Program-made: the position numbers and the translations under genes
NCBI RefSeq assembly: GCF_014202505.1
Contig: NZ_JACHGW010000002.1
Span: 124,001 to 188,000, forward strand
DNA from: Armatimonas rosea
GTDB lineage: Bacteria; Armatimonadota; Armatimonadia; Armatimonadales; Armatimonadaceae
Length of the DNA: 64,000 nt
Reading direction: 5' to 3'
The notes under the pieces: generated by a model
What the model was told of the DNA's origin: nothing
Database searches by the model: none
What the model saw: only the letters and a program-made list of their open reading frames with translations
In this document: positions 44,082 through 52,273 of the stretch, piece by piece
Numbering within the stretch: position 1 is the stretch's first letter
How the letters are laid out: each line of letters opens with the position of its first letter

Positions 44082-45446
44082 TTAGCGTAGCAAGATCACG
44101 CTGCGGGCGTTGAGAGGGCGGTCTAGAGGGCCGTTGGGGACGATGACGGCGAGAGGGAGGCCGGGGGTGAGGGTGACCGTGCCGCTGCGGTTGCTCTCGG
44201 AGACGAAGCGGGTGCTGGGGGTGAGGCGCAGGGTGACCGTCAGAGGCTTGGTGAGCTCTTTCTCCGGGGCGGCGTAGCCCTGCGCGCGGGTGACTCGTAG
44301 CTGGAGGACACCCTTGCCGCGCTCTGCTGTGACGACCGTCCCGAGGAGCTTGAGATCGTCGGGGTGCAGGTCCAGCGGGCCAAAGTCGGCGTCGTTGGGG
44401 CTGCCCGTGGTCGTGAAGCGCCAGCGGCGGGTGACCTCGCGGGCGACCACCTCCACCAGATAGGTCGTGTTGGGCTTGAGCGGCGCTTGCGGGATCAGGA
44501 GGCAGGCGTAGTGGAGCTCGGTGTCGCGGGCGGGGGTGTTGAGCAGGCAGGGCACCTCGGCGCCGGCGCTGGTCTTGAGGCTGGCGCGCTCGACATTCAG
44601 GACGGTGTTGGGGCCGGCGTAGTGCGCCAGGACAATCGGGTAGCCCACCACCCGCGGCGCTTGCGGCCAGAACCGGGTCGGGTTGGGCGACTCATCGTTG
44701 CGCCAGGTGGTCGGGACACCCGTCTCGCCGTCGTAGGGGCTGACCGTGGTTCCCCCCACGCCATCGCCGCCAAAGAGCAACCCCGACGAGCGCCCGGTAT
44801 TGCCCGCTCCAAAGACCAAGCTGCCGGGGCGCAGGAAGGGCAGGCGGTGGTAGGGCGCGGCAAAGAGCCCACGCACAATCTTCTCCGGGGAGCCATCGGC
44901 GAAGCTCACGTCCTCCGCGAGGCTGGCCAGGTAGCCAAAGACCTGGGCGCGTGCCAGAGGGTTATCACCGGTAAAGCCGGGCTTGCCGGGGACCTCGCCG
45001 TGCCCGATGACATTGTTTTTATGGAGGTAGCTAGCGTGTGCCTGTGCCGCGCCACAGAGCCGCGAGTCGAGCTGGAGGGGCGCAAGCCCGAGGCCCGCAC
45101 GGAGCTGGTTGGCGGCCTGGAGCGCCTCGCGTGCCCAGGCGGTGGGCGGCGGCGGGCTGGGAGTGGCATCGGGGGCGACCGTAAACCGCCACGAGACCCT
45201 GGCATCGTCTTGGGTGGGCGCAAAGCGCACGCGGCACTCCGCGGTGTAGCTCCCAGGAGCCAAGGGAGTGGCCGGCGTGGCCCGGACCGCCCCGTTTTCG
45301 TAGCGTGCGGCGAGCGGCTCCCCATTGAGACGGAGCTCGATCTTCACGATCTTAGCATCGTCCTGGGGGCGAATCGGCCAGGTGAGCTCAGGGCGTGAGA
45401 GGAGCAGTGTCCCCTGAGGGCCGGGTGTCTGGTAGGCGTACTGCAT
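44082..45446 (-). CDS. CAP-domain protein with beta-sandwich regions
   Basis: A 454-residue protein. The N-terminal part (about 1-90) is Ig-like (VKIELRLNGEPLAARYE). A CAP (SCP/PR-1) domain spans about 105-260: REALQAANQLRAGLGLAPLQLDSRL, HASYLHKNNVIGHGE, LAEDVSF, and the C-terminal third is beta-rich. No signal peptide is visible from ATG 45446, unusual for the family, so the real start may differ or export may be unconventional. Its start lies just downstream of tRNA-Sec on the same strand. Confidence 0.8.
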   Translation of the reverse strand: MQYAYQTPGPQGTLLLSRPELTWPIRPQDDAKIVKIELRLNGEPLAARYENGAVRATPATPLAPGSYTAECRVRFAPTQDDARVSWRFTVAPDATPSPPPPTAWAREALQAANQLRAGLGLAPLQLDSRLCGAAQAHASYLHKNNVIGHGEVPGKPGFTGDNPLARAQVFGYLASLAEDVSFADGSPEKIVRGLFAAPYHRLPFLRPGSLVFGAGNTGRSSGLLFGGDGVGGTTVSPYDGETGVPTTWRNDESPNPTRFWPQAPRVVGYPIVLAHYAGPNTVLNVERASLKTSAGAEVPCLLNTPARDTELHYACLLIPQAPLKPNTTYLVEVVAREVTRRWRFTTTGSPNDADFGPLDLHPDDLKLLGTVVTAERGKGVLQLRVTRAQGYAAPEKELTKPLTVTLRLTPSTRFVSESNRSGTVTLTPGLPLAVIVPNGPLDRPLNARSVILLR

Positions 45447-45457
45447 GGCCGAAGAGT

Positions 45458-45555
45458 TGGCGGGAGCGTGTGGGAATCGAACCCACCCAAGACGACATCA
45501 TCGCCTCGCGCACAGTTTTGAAGACTGGGAAGGCCACCAGACCCCCTTCGCCCCC
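45458..45555 (-). tRNA. selC: tRNA-Sec (UCA anticodon)
   Basis: A 98-base minus-strand RNA with the marks of bacterial selenocysteine tRNA. The 5' GGGGGCG pairs with CGCTCCC in an extended acceptor stem, followed by a six-pair D stem, the anticodon loop CTTCAAA (anticodon TCA) in CAGT/ACTG, a long variable arm (AGGCGA/TCGTCT around TGATG), and a T arm GTGGG-TTCGATT-CCCAC. Discriminator G and encoded CCA complete it. The eighth acceptor position looks like an A-A mismatch. It implies that UGA is recoded as selenocysteine in this genome. Confidence 0.88.
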
Positions 45556-45567
45556 GTAGTTCGTAGA

Positions 45568-45582
45568 ATTGTATCGTACAAT
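45568..45582. promoter_or_regulatory. Palindromic back-to-back -10 boxes
   Basis: ATTGTA-TCG-TACAAT is a perfect palindrome. Read right it gives TACAAT (45577-45582), 7 bases before the hydrolase ATG. Read left it gives TACAAT (45568-45573), 12 bases before tRNA-Sec. One site could therefore fire in both directions. Confidence 0.6.
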
Positions 45583-45589
45583 AACGGCT

Positions 45590-46414
45590 ATGGAACTGAC
45601 GATCTTCGGGACCGCCGCCGCTGAGGGCTGGCCCGCTCCGTTTTGTCGCTGCCCCGCCTGCCAAGAGGCCCGTCGCCGTGGGGGACCCAATCTCCGCGCG
45701 CGCTCGGGGGCGCTGCTCGATAGCGACCTCAAGATTGACTTCTCCGCCGACACCGTGATGCAGATGCTGCGCACGGGCCGGGACCTGGCCGATGTCCGGG
45801 CGATTGTCTTTACCCACCAGCACTCCGACCATATCGTCCCCACGGAGCTGGAGTGGGCATCGGGGCCCTTTACCAATACGCCTCCCGCGCAGCCCATCGC
45901 GGTCTTTGGCAATGCCCAGGTGATGCAGATGCTCGCGCAGGTCTTCCCCGAGCCCGCCAAGGCCAATCTGGACTTTCGGCCCCCGCTGGAGGCGCTGGTG
46001 CCCGTGACCACCCCGATGGGAGACCTGATCCTGCCCCTTCCCGCCGATCATGCGCCGGGGGCGTTTGTGCTGCGCATCACCCGCAACGACGGCAAGTCGC
46101 TCTTCTACGGCCACGACTCCGGCCTCTACCCCGAGGCGACTCTCGTGGCGCTGGCCGGGGGCTCGCCGCTGGATATCGCGGTTTTTGACTGCACCTACGG
46201 CGGGGCCAAGAGCAGCAACCGAGGCCACATGGGAGTCGATGGCGTGATCCAGATGGCGCAGACACTCCGTGAGTGCGGCGCGGCCACGGCGGCGACAAAG
46301 CTGATCGCCACGCACTTCTCCCACAACGGCGGCCTGATGCACGAGGAGCTGGTCGAGGCCTTCCTCCCGCATGGGATCGCAGTCGCCTACGATGGCATTG
46401 TCGTACGAGCCTGA
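45590..46414 (+). CDS. MBL-fold metallo-hydrolase (PhnP-like)
   Basis: A 274-residue metallo-beta-lactamase-fold protein. It has the metal-binding FTHQHSDHI near 74-82, DHAPGAFVLRI, LFYGHDSGLYP with a further ligand Asp, and a late LIATHFSHNGG. A CRCPACQEARRRGG segment near residue 17 gives two Cys close together, as in PhnP-type phosphodiesterases with a structural zinc. It probably hydrolyses a phosphodiester or related ester. ATG 45590 is used because TACAAT ends 7 bases before it. Confidence 0.85.
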   Translation: MELTIFGTAAAEGWPAPFCRCPACQEARRRGGPNLRARSGALLDSDLKIDFSADTVMQMLRTGRDLADVRAIVFTHQHSDHIVPTELEWASGPFTNTPPAQPIAVFGNAQVMQMLAQVFPEPAKANLDFRPPLEALVPVTTPMGDLILPLPADHAPGAFVLRITRNDGKSLFYGHDSGLYPEATLVALAGGSPLDIAVFDCTYGGAKSSNRGHMGVDGVIQMAQTLRECGAATAATKLIATHFSHNGGLMHEELVEAFLPHGIAVAYDGIVVRA

Positions 46415-46445
46415 GAGTCAAGGTGAGTAAGACCATATAAACCGG

Positions 46446-46474
46446 TTGACGAGACGGTGAATTCGTTATACAAT
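46446..46474 (+). promoter_or_regulatory. Sigma-70-like promoter of the prepilin gene (TTGACG-17-TACAAT)
   Basis: TTGACG (46446-46451) and TACAAT (46469-46474) are 17 bases apart. This is the best canonical promoter in the window. It gives a leadered transcript with a GGAGG ribosome-binding site, unlike most genes here. Confidence 0.8.
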
Positions 46475-46504
46475 GCCTCATCTTTTTTTGGAGGCTGCTC
46501 TCTG

Positions 46505-47404
46505 ATGAATAATCGACGTGGTTTTACTCTCATCGAACTCTTGGTGGTGATCGCCATTATCGCGATTCTTGCCGCCATTCTCTTCCCGGTTTTTGCCCAA
46601 GCGCGCGCCAAGGCCCGCCAGACAAGCTGTCTGTCGAACATGAAGCAGATTGGGATTGGGCTGATGATGTACGCCCAGGACTACGATGAGACCCTGGCGG
46701 GCAACCATGATGGGCGCAATGTCGCGGGGGGAACTCCGCACAACACAGCTGGCGATGCAGGCACGACCGATGGAAACATTCCGCCGGTGCGAAACCCGCT
46801 GGGCTTCATGACCCCAGAGACAGGCCCCACCTCAACCGGACTGGTGCTACGCAACTGGAACCGAGATATCCAGCCCTACGTCAAGAACCTCCAGATCTAC
46901 ATCTGCCCAGACTCCCAACCACGCTCTAGCGGACCGGCAGGTGCCAATAATGGCTTCCGTGAGACCACCAATCCCAACGGGGGCAACGGCTCCTACAAGC
47001 TCAATGGCATCGTCTCGTCGAAAGCGCTTGCCGCGATCGATGCCCCCGCGGACATCATCTTCGCCGATGAGTACCGCTTCAAGAGCCGCGGCTCCCAGGT
47101 ACGCCCCTGCTACAGCACGGTGACCAGTGGACGTGAGATGTTTGTGCAGTTCAACCACCCTTACTACATGGAGATGCACAGCGAGGGCGGCAACCAGCTC
47201 TTCTGCGATGGCCATGCCAAGTTCCGCAAGAAGACTGCGGTCAAGTTCAAAGACTACGGTGCCGATGTGGTCTGGGGGGTCGCCAATGGGCGCCTGACCA
47301 GCACGGAGCAGACCTTCAAGGACAGCAAGAACGGCTGTAGTGTCAATGCCGCCGGTGCTGTGACCTGCCCGGACAATGCAGTAGTGCTACCTGGCGCGTT
47401 CTAG
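46505..47404 (+). CDS. DUF1559 type II/IV prepilin-like protein
   Basis: A 299-residue prepilin-like protein. The type III leader MNNRRG is cut before [20 protein letters not shown], leaving a methylatable Phe and the hydrophobic pilin helix. The globular part has the DUF1559 pattern [32 protein letters not shown], and the C-terminal [14 protein letters not shown] motif. Such proteins are numerous in Planctomycetota and Armatimonadota. Likely a minor pseudopilin at the cell surface. GGAGG ends 10 bases before ATG 46505, which sets the start. Confidence 0.93.
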   Translation: MNNRRGFTLIELLVVIAIIAILAAILFPVFAQARAKARQTSCLSNMKQIGIGLMMYAQDYDETLAGNHDGRNVAGGTPHNTAGDAGTTDGNIPPVRNPLGFMTPETGPTSTGLVLRNWNRDIQPYVKNLQIYICPDSQPRSSGPAGANNGFRETTNPNGGNGSYKLNGIVSSKALAAIDAPADIIFADEYRFKSRGSQVRPCYSTVTSGREMFVQFNHPYYMEMHSEGGNQLFCDGHAKFRKKTAVKFKDYGADVVWGVANGRLTSTEQTFKDSKNGCSVNAAGAVTCPDNAVVLPGAF

Positions 47405-47425
47405 CGTCAGTAGTATAGTCTCTAA

Positions 47426-47467
47426 AATACTCTGCGGTCAGCCCATGACCGCAGAGTATTTTTTTGT
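47426..47467 (+). terminator. Strong rho-independent terminator
   Basis: A 15-bp perfect stem (AATACTCTGCGGTCA and complement) with a five-base loop and a seven-T run. It ends the prepilin transcript. Confidence 0.95.
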
Positions 47468-47547
47468 AAAATTGATAAGATTTTTGTAAACTATTTTGTA
47501 AGATACCTGTAATTGGTCTGTCCTATCCTGCACTATAGACAGGAGGG

Positions 47548-48063
47548 ATGAACTATACGGACGCTCTGGAGATCTTCAAGAAACTACTGACAGAGCCTAC
47601 GCCAGGGATTAATTCGCTACGTCAACAATCTCTCCCATGGATGGAATTTGCTCTGGTAAACTCTGAGATGGGCAATAATGACGAAGCCCTTAAAGCCTAC
47701 AAACGAGGCTATACTCTGATGAAAGAAGAGATGAAAGGAAATATCGGGAAGAAATTTATTCTCACAGAAGAGTTTGCAAGTCCTAAGGTTCCTCCGATAC
47801 AAGATTTGCTTGCTAATATCCATATCGCGATTGGATTGAACAACTATATGGATGCCGATCTTCGGGAGGCTATGAAAGACGTAGAGGAGTTCGAAAAAGC
47901 AAGCCGTTTTAATTCTAAGTCCCTAGTACCTCAGTTCTATCAAGGCTATGCTCTAGAACGTAGGGGTAAGGGGAAAGAAGCCAAAATCATCTTTGACTCT
48001 CTCGTTAAACGAGGGACGGGGCTGGTACGAAATCTATCTCAGCAAGCTCTGTCGCGTTTGTAA
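47548..48063 (+). CDS. TPR-like protein, AT-rich
   Basis: A 171-residue, mostly helical protein with TPR-like hairpins: LPWMEFALVNSEMGNNDEALKAYKRGY and PQFYQGYALERRGKGKEAKIIFDSLV. No signal peptide or membrane span. Its base composition is far more AT-rich than its neighbours, suggesting acquisition from elsewhere. AGGAGGG just before ATG 47548 gives a strong ribosome-binding site. Upstream, TTTTGTAA occurs three times (47462, 47482, 47494). No partner protein is evident. Confidence 0.72.
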   Translation: MNYTDALEIFKKLLTEPTPGINSLRQQSLPWMEFALVNSEMGNNDEALKAYKRGYTLMKEEMKGNIGKKFILTEEFASPKVPPIQDLLANIHIAIGLNNYMDADLREAMKDVEEFEKASRFNSKSLVPQFYQGYALERRGKGKEAKIIFDSLVKRGTGLVRNLSQQALSRL

Positions 48064-48137
48064 GCGAGTGTAGAGATAGATCGAGATCTAATCTAAAGAG
48101 GCGCATTGTTGCCTTTCTTAGGTACACTAGGGACGTT

Positions 48138-49673
48138 ATGGCTGACATGACGTCCCTTTTCTATTGGAAACCCCCGACCGGCACGCAAAAGCCCCACACG
48201 CGCCACGCCGATCTGTGTGTCTACGGTGGCACGGCTAGTGGTGTGATCGCAGCCGTGCAGGCAGCACGCCTCGGCCTACACGTTCTTCTCATCGCACCGG
48301 AGCGGCATGTCGGGGGGCTCACCACGGGCGGCCTCTCCTTCACTGATACCGGGCGCAAGGAGGCAATCGGCGGCCTTGCCCGCGAGGTCTACTCCCGGAT
48401 CGGGGCCAAGTACGGCAAGGCTGAGGAGTGGAACTTCGAGCCACATGTCGCTGAGGAGGTGCTCACCGAGCTCCTCGCCGAGGTGCGTGTAGTGCCCTAC
48501 ACGGGGCAGTTTCTGGCCGCCGTCAAGAAGAGCCGCGGACGGCTTGTCTCTCTGACTACCGAAGAAGGGCTAACCGTCGAGGCGGCGGTCTTTATCGACG
48601 CGACCTACGAGGGCGATCTCATGGCCAAAGCGGGGGTGAGCTACACGGTTGGGCGCGAGAGCAACAAGACCTACAGCGAGACCCTCAATGGCTACCAGAT
48701 CCGCGACAAGCACCAGTTCCTCAAGCCCGTCTCTCCCTATGTCGTGGAGGACGACCCCAAGAGCGGCCTGCTCCCCGGAATCCAGCCCCGGCCGCTTGCG
48801 CCCGGCAGCGGCGACAAGAGTGTCCAGGCCTATTGTTTCCGTCTCTGCCTGACCAAGACCCCCGCCAACAAGCTCGCCTACCCCAAGCCCGAGGGCTACG
48901 ACCCCCGCGACTACGAGCTGCTGGCGCGCTACATCAAGGCGGGAGCCAATGAGTTCTTCAATAAGTTCGACCCCCTACAAAAGGGCAAGTTCGACAAAAA
49001 CAACCACGGCGGCTTCTCGACTGACTTTATCGGGGCCAACCACAAGTACCCCGAGGCGCACTACGCCGAGCGCGAGGCGATCTTCCAGGCGCATGTTCGC
49101 TACCAGCAGGGCCTGATGTGGTACATGGGCAACGAGCCCACGGTCCCTGCGGAGCTGCGCGAGCGCTGGAGTGAGTGGGGGCTCTGCCGCGATGAGTTTG
49201 TCGAGGCGGGCGGCTGGTCGCGCCAGCTCTACATCCGCGAGGCCCGCCGCATGGTCACCGACACGGTCATGACCGAGCACCACTGTAAGGGCAAGCTCAA
49301 GGTTGAGGACTCGGTGGGGCTGGGGAGCTACAACATGGACTCCCACAACTGTAACCGCGTGGTGGTCGATGGCTTTGTGAAGAACGAGGGCGATGTCCAG
49401 GTCAGCACGCCGCCCTACGCCATCTCCTACCGTGCCATCGTCCCCCGCGAGCACGAGTGCAAGAACCTCTTTGTTCCCGTCTGCCTCGCGTCGAGCCACA
49501 TCGCCTACGGCTCGATCCGCATGGAGCCGGTCTTCATGATCCTAGGCCAGTCTGCCGCCCTCGCCGCCTGGCTCACCATCGAGAACGGCTACCCCAGTGT
49601 CCAGCAGCTTCCCTACGGCCTGCTGGAGCAAGCGCTGAAGCAGGCAAAGCAAGTGCTGGCTTGGAAGAAATAG
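48138..49673 (+). CDS. FAD-dependent oxidoreductase (FAD_oxidored family)
   Basis: A 511-residue flavoprotein. The dinucleotide-binding motif VYGGTASGVIAAVQAARLG is near residues 30-50, followed by the family's HVGGLTTGGLSFTDTG and later FIDATYEGDLMAKAGVSYTVGRE. The C-terminus has SSHIAYGSIRMEPVFMILGQSAA, the FAD-contacting segment. Members are common near sugar-utilisation genes in Armatimonadota, Planctomycetota and Bacteroidota; the substrate is unknown. No signal peptide. TACACT ends 9 bases before the ATG. Confidence 0.88.
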   Translation: MADMTSLFYWKPPTGTQKPHTRHADLCVYGGTASGVIAAVQAARLGLHVLLIAPERHVGGLTTGGLSFTDTGRKEAIGGLAREVYSRIGAKYGKAEEWNFEPHVAEEVLTELLAEVRVVPYTGQFLAAVKKSRGRLVSLTTEEGLTVEAAVFIDATYEGDLMAKAGVSYTVGRESNKTYSETLNGYQIRDKHQFLKPVSPYVVEDDPKSGLLPGIQPRPLAPGSGDKSVQAYCFRLCLTKTPANKLAYPKPEGYDPRDYELLARYIKAGANEFFNKFDPLQKGKFDKNNHGGFSTDFIGANHKYPEAHYAEREAIFQAHVRYQQGLMWYMGNEPTVPAELRERWSEWGLCRDEFVEAGGWSRQLYIREARRMVTDTVMTEHHCKGKLKVEDSVGLGSYNMDSHNCNRVVVDGFVKNEGDVQVSTPPYAISYRAIVPREHECKNLFVPVCLASSHIAYGSIRMEPVFMILGQSAALAAWLTIENGYPSVQQLPYGLLEQALKQAKQVLAWKK

Positions 49674-49679
49674 ACTTTA

Positions 49680-49846
49680 GATCGCCCCCGTTGGAGGCAC
49701 CCGGAGGGTACCCGGTCTTACAGTCCTCGTGCCTCGGACACAAAGGGCTTCGCCCATAATCCCCGAGTAAACTCGGTTATGGCCGGAGGCCTTCGTGTCG
49801 GAGCCTGCGACGACAGCAAGACGCCCCCCTACAACGGGGGCGATCC
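49680..49846. repeat. Long palindromic intergenic element, copy 3 (inverted)
   Basis: About 167 bp, in the opposite orientation to copies 1 and 2. Its complement contains GCTGTCGTCGCAGGCTCCGA. The ends GATCGCCCCCGTT are inverted. The nested loop hairpin has changed to CCCGAGTAAACTCGG, with paired changes that keep the stem. It lies between two genes on the same strand. Confidence 0.85.
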
Positions 49847-49899
49847 CACGGAGCGGTCTCACGGCAGGAAATCCAGCGCCCTTCGTGGAACCTGCTCCC

Positions 49900-50670
49900 A
49901 TGACAAGAATTCCAATTGCAGTGCAGCTCTACTCGGTGCGCCACGAGTGCGAGAAAGACCTGGCGGGGACGCTGGCGAAGATCAAGGCGATGGGCTACGA
50001 AGGGGTCGAGTTTGCCGGCTGGTACGGCAACGATGCGGCGACACTCAAGGCGCTCCTCGATGAGAACGGCCTGAAGTGCGCCGGGGCGCATGTCGGGATC
50101 GACACGCTCCTGGGAGAGAACTTCGAGGCATCCGTGGCCTTTCACCAGACCCTCGGCAATAAGTTTCTGATCGTCCCCGGCCTGGCATCGAAGTGGACCA
50201 GCTCCACCGAGGCGTGGCTCGAGACCGCGAAGGTCTTCAATGAGATCAGCGCGAAGCTGGCCCCGCACGGCATGGTGACGGGCTACCACAACCACCACAC
50301 CGAGTTCAAGCCCTTTGGGGAGGGCGGCGAGCTTCCCTGGGACACCTTCTTTGGCAACACCAACAAAGAGATCGTCATGCAGTTCGACACCGGCAACGCT
50401 CTCCACGGGGGCTCGTCGGCCAATGCCCTGGACTTTCTCACCCGCTACCCCGGCCGCGCCTTGACCATCCACCTCAAGGACTACGATATCGCCAACGACT
50501 CCTACGCCCCGCCGGTGGGCGACGGCGATGTGCCCTTTGCCGCGATCTTCACCGAGTGCGAGACCAACGGCAACACCGAGTGGTACATCGTCGAGTACGA
50601 AGACAGCGCCCTGCCCGCGCTCGAAGGGATCGAGCGGTGCCTCGTCAACGTCAAAGCGATGGGCAAGTAA
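49900..50670 (+). CDS. Sugar phosphate isomerase/epimerase
   Basis: A 256-residue xylose isomerase-like TIM barrel. It opens IPIAVQLYSVRHECEKDLAGTLAKIKAMGYEGVEFAGWYG, a typical start for this family, then GYHNHHTEF (metal His), MQFDTGNALHGG, LTIHLKDY and YIVEYED. A sugar or keto-sugar substrate is likely. The frame is open further upstream but that part is inside the palindromic element, so ATG 49900 is used. It is unrelated in detail to the similar gene at 9726. Confidence 0.9.
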   Translation: MTRIPIAVQLYSVRHECEKDLAGTLAKIKAMGYEGVEFAGWYGNDAATLKALLDENGLKCAGAHVGIDTLLGENFEASVAFHQTLGNKFLIVPGLASKWTSSTEAWLETAKVFNEISAKLAPHGMVTGYHNHHTEFKPFGEGGELPWDTFFGNTNKEIVMQFDTGNALHGGSSANALDFLTRYPGRALTIHLKDYDIANDSYAPPVGDGDVPFAAIFTECETNGNTEWYIVEYEDSALPALEGIERCLVNVKAMGK

Positions 50671-51662
50671 GTAGGCCCCCTTCCCCCCCACCCAGAGGGT
50701 ACCCGGCGGGGGCTAGGGGGGAGCTCGATGCCGGGCTCGATGCCTACGAGAAGCGCCCCCTCACCGACAACCGAGGGGGCAATCTTGCCTGGGGCGAGAG
50801 CTACTTTCTGAGTGCCCTCGCCGAGACATATCTCGCGACGGGAGACCAGCGCTACAAAGACCGGCTGAGCGCACGCTTCGAGCGGGTGCTGGCCCTTCGC
50901 GACGACCGGGTGGGGAAGGTCGATGCCTTTGCAAAGAGGCCGCTGGCGGGTTGGGGGGCAGAGAAGTACTCCAAGGGCCAGTGGCATGTCTGGATCGCCC
51001 ACACCGGGATGCTCCTGCAAGGCCCCGCGCGGCTCGGGCTGCACACCAAGGCGATCTGCGAATCCCTCGCCGACACGGAGAGCTACTGGCACGACGGTCC
51101 CGGCAAGGACGAGGGCTACTTCTACGATCCCTACCTCGAGAAGCTCCTGCCGCTCAACCAGCAGAACGCTCTGGGCAGTGTCCTGGTCACGCTCCAGCCC
51201 GAGCGCGCCGCCAAGCTCGCCCGTTTTTTTAAGAACCGCCTCCGCCGTCCCGAGCCGGACCGCTACGACTGGGGCTACTGGCCCAAAGAGACCGACGACG
51301 AGCCCAAGCGGAGCGAGGATATCTCCCATGCGGGGCTGAATGTGGCGTTTGCTGCGCTCTGTTGCGAGAAAAAACTAGTCTTTGATAAGCGAGACATGCT
51401 GGCCTTTGCCCACACCTGGCTACGGGCGGTGCGCCGCGATGAGAGCACCTGGGCCGATCTAGTCTCGGGCGCGCCGGGCAAGAGCAACACCCACCGCCCC
51501 GCCGCAGTCGCCGAGTGGCTGCCCCTGCTGTCACATCTGCCCCCGCCCGAGCGTAAAGCTCTCTACGACGATGCCAGGACAGCACTCTCTGGCCCGGCGG
51601 CTGTGGGCTCCCCCCGTGGCTTGCTGGGGCTGGCGCGGCTCCTGCGCGGGGAGAGTCTATGA
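50670..51662 (+). pseudogene. Helical-barrel glycosidase/epimerase-like protein without a visible start codon
   Basis: The frame encodes about 320 residues of convincing protein: LAWGESYFLSALAETYLATGDQRYKDRL, WHVWIAHTGMLLQGPARLGL, YDWGYWPKETDDEP, ISHAGLNVAFAALCCEK. The pattern resembles (alpha/alpha)-barrel proteins such as glucuronyl C5-epimerase-like or unsaturated-glycan hydrolases. No ATG, GTG or TTG in frame lies between the upstream stop and the conserved sequence; a GC palindromic repeat (50675-50724) occupies the expected start. It is either a 5'-truncated gene or uses an unusual start. The stop overlaps the pcp start as ATGA, so coupling was once, or still is, functional. Confidence 0.6.
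50675..50724 (+). repeat. GC palindromic repeat, diverged copy at a gene start
   Basis: C-tracts, CCCAGAGGGTACCC, then G-tracts ending in GGGGGGAGCTC. It resembles the in-frame elements elsewhere in the window but is longer and less regular. It lies where the start codon of the following gene would be expected. Confidence 0.5.
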
Positions 51663-52240
51663 TCTTTGTGACGGCGTTTGATCCCTTTGGTAAGGCGAGT
51701 GTGAATGGCTCGCGGGAGGCGGCTCTCTGCTGGGCGGCCCTCGATCCCGAGATTACAGTGGCGGTCTTGCCCGTGGTGCGCGGGCTCGCGTGGCGCGTGG
51801 CCCAGACCACGCTAGCAGCCCTCCCCGAGCCCCCGAGGCTCTGGCTGATGCTGGGCGAGGCGGGCCGCGAGCCACAGACCGTGCGCCTGGAGAAAGTGGC
51901 GATCAACTGGGACGACTACCGCCTCCCCGACAACCTCGGGGCGCGCCCCCGTGACGAGGCCATTGTCCCCGGTGGCCCCGATGCCTACTTTGCCAGCCTC
52001 AATGTCGCCAAGGTCGCCGAGGCGCTGGAGAAAAAGACACCTCTGCCGGTTCAGGTCAGCCTCTCGGCGGGGGCGTTTTTGTGCAACCACCTCTCGTACC
52101 GTGCGCTCCATGCCCAGCTTCCCTTCCCCGTGGCCTTTGTCCATGTCCCGGCGTGGCGGCCCGAAGACGGCGGCGAGGCACTGGGAAAGCTGGTCGCGAC
52201 CCTGCGCGCCGTGAAAGAGACCGCGACCACCTTGCTCTAA
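51659..52240 (+). CDS. pcp: Pyroglutamyl-peptidase I (C15)
   Basis: A 193-residue cytoplasmic cysteine peptidase that removes N-terminal pyroglutamate. Family cues: FVTAFDPFGKASVNGSREA at the start, LMLGEAGREPQTVRLEKVAIN, the catalytic Cys142 in SLSAGAFLCNHLSYRAL, and His162 in AFVHVP. The length is slightly below the usual 200-215 residues. The start overlaps the upstream stop as ATGA. Confidence 0.88.
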   Translation: MIFVTAFDPFGKASVNGSREAALCWAALDPEITVAVLPVVRGLAWRVAQTTLAALPEPPRLWLMLGEAGREPQTVRLEKVAINWDDYRLPDNLGARPRDEAIVPGGPDAYFASLNVAKVAEALEKKTPLPVQVSLSAGAFLCNHLSYRALHAQLPFPVAFVHVPAWRPEDGGEALGKLVATLRAVKETATTLL

Positions 52241-52260
52241 CCACTTTGGGGTAGCAGGTG

Positions 52261-52266
52261 TATAAT
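52261..52266 (+). promoter_or_regulatory. -10 hexamer TATAAT, leaderless start
   Basis: A perfect TATAAT ends 7 bases before ATG 52274. The earlier ATG at 52265 lies inside the hexamer and is therefore unlikely to be used. Confidence 0.65.
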
Positions 52267-52273
52267 GGTCACG

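Noticed and set aside
45344-46372. 342-residue minus-strand frame across tRNA-Sec and the hydrolase
   Set aside because: It covers a tRNA and the antisense of a confident metallo-hydrolase; no motifs.
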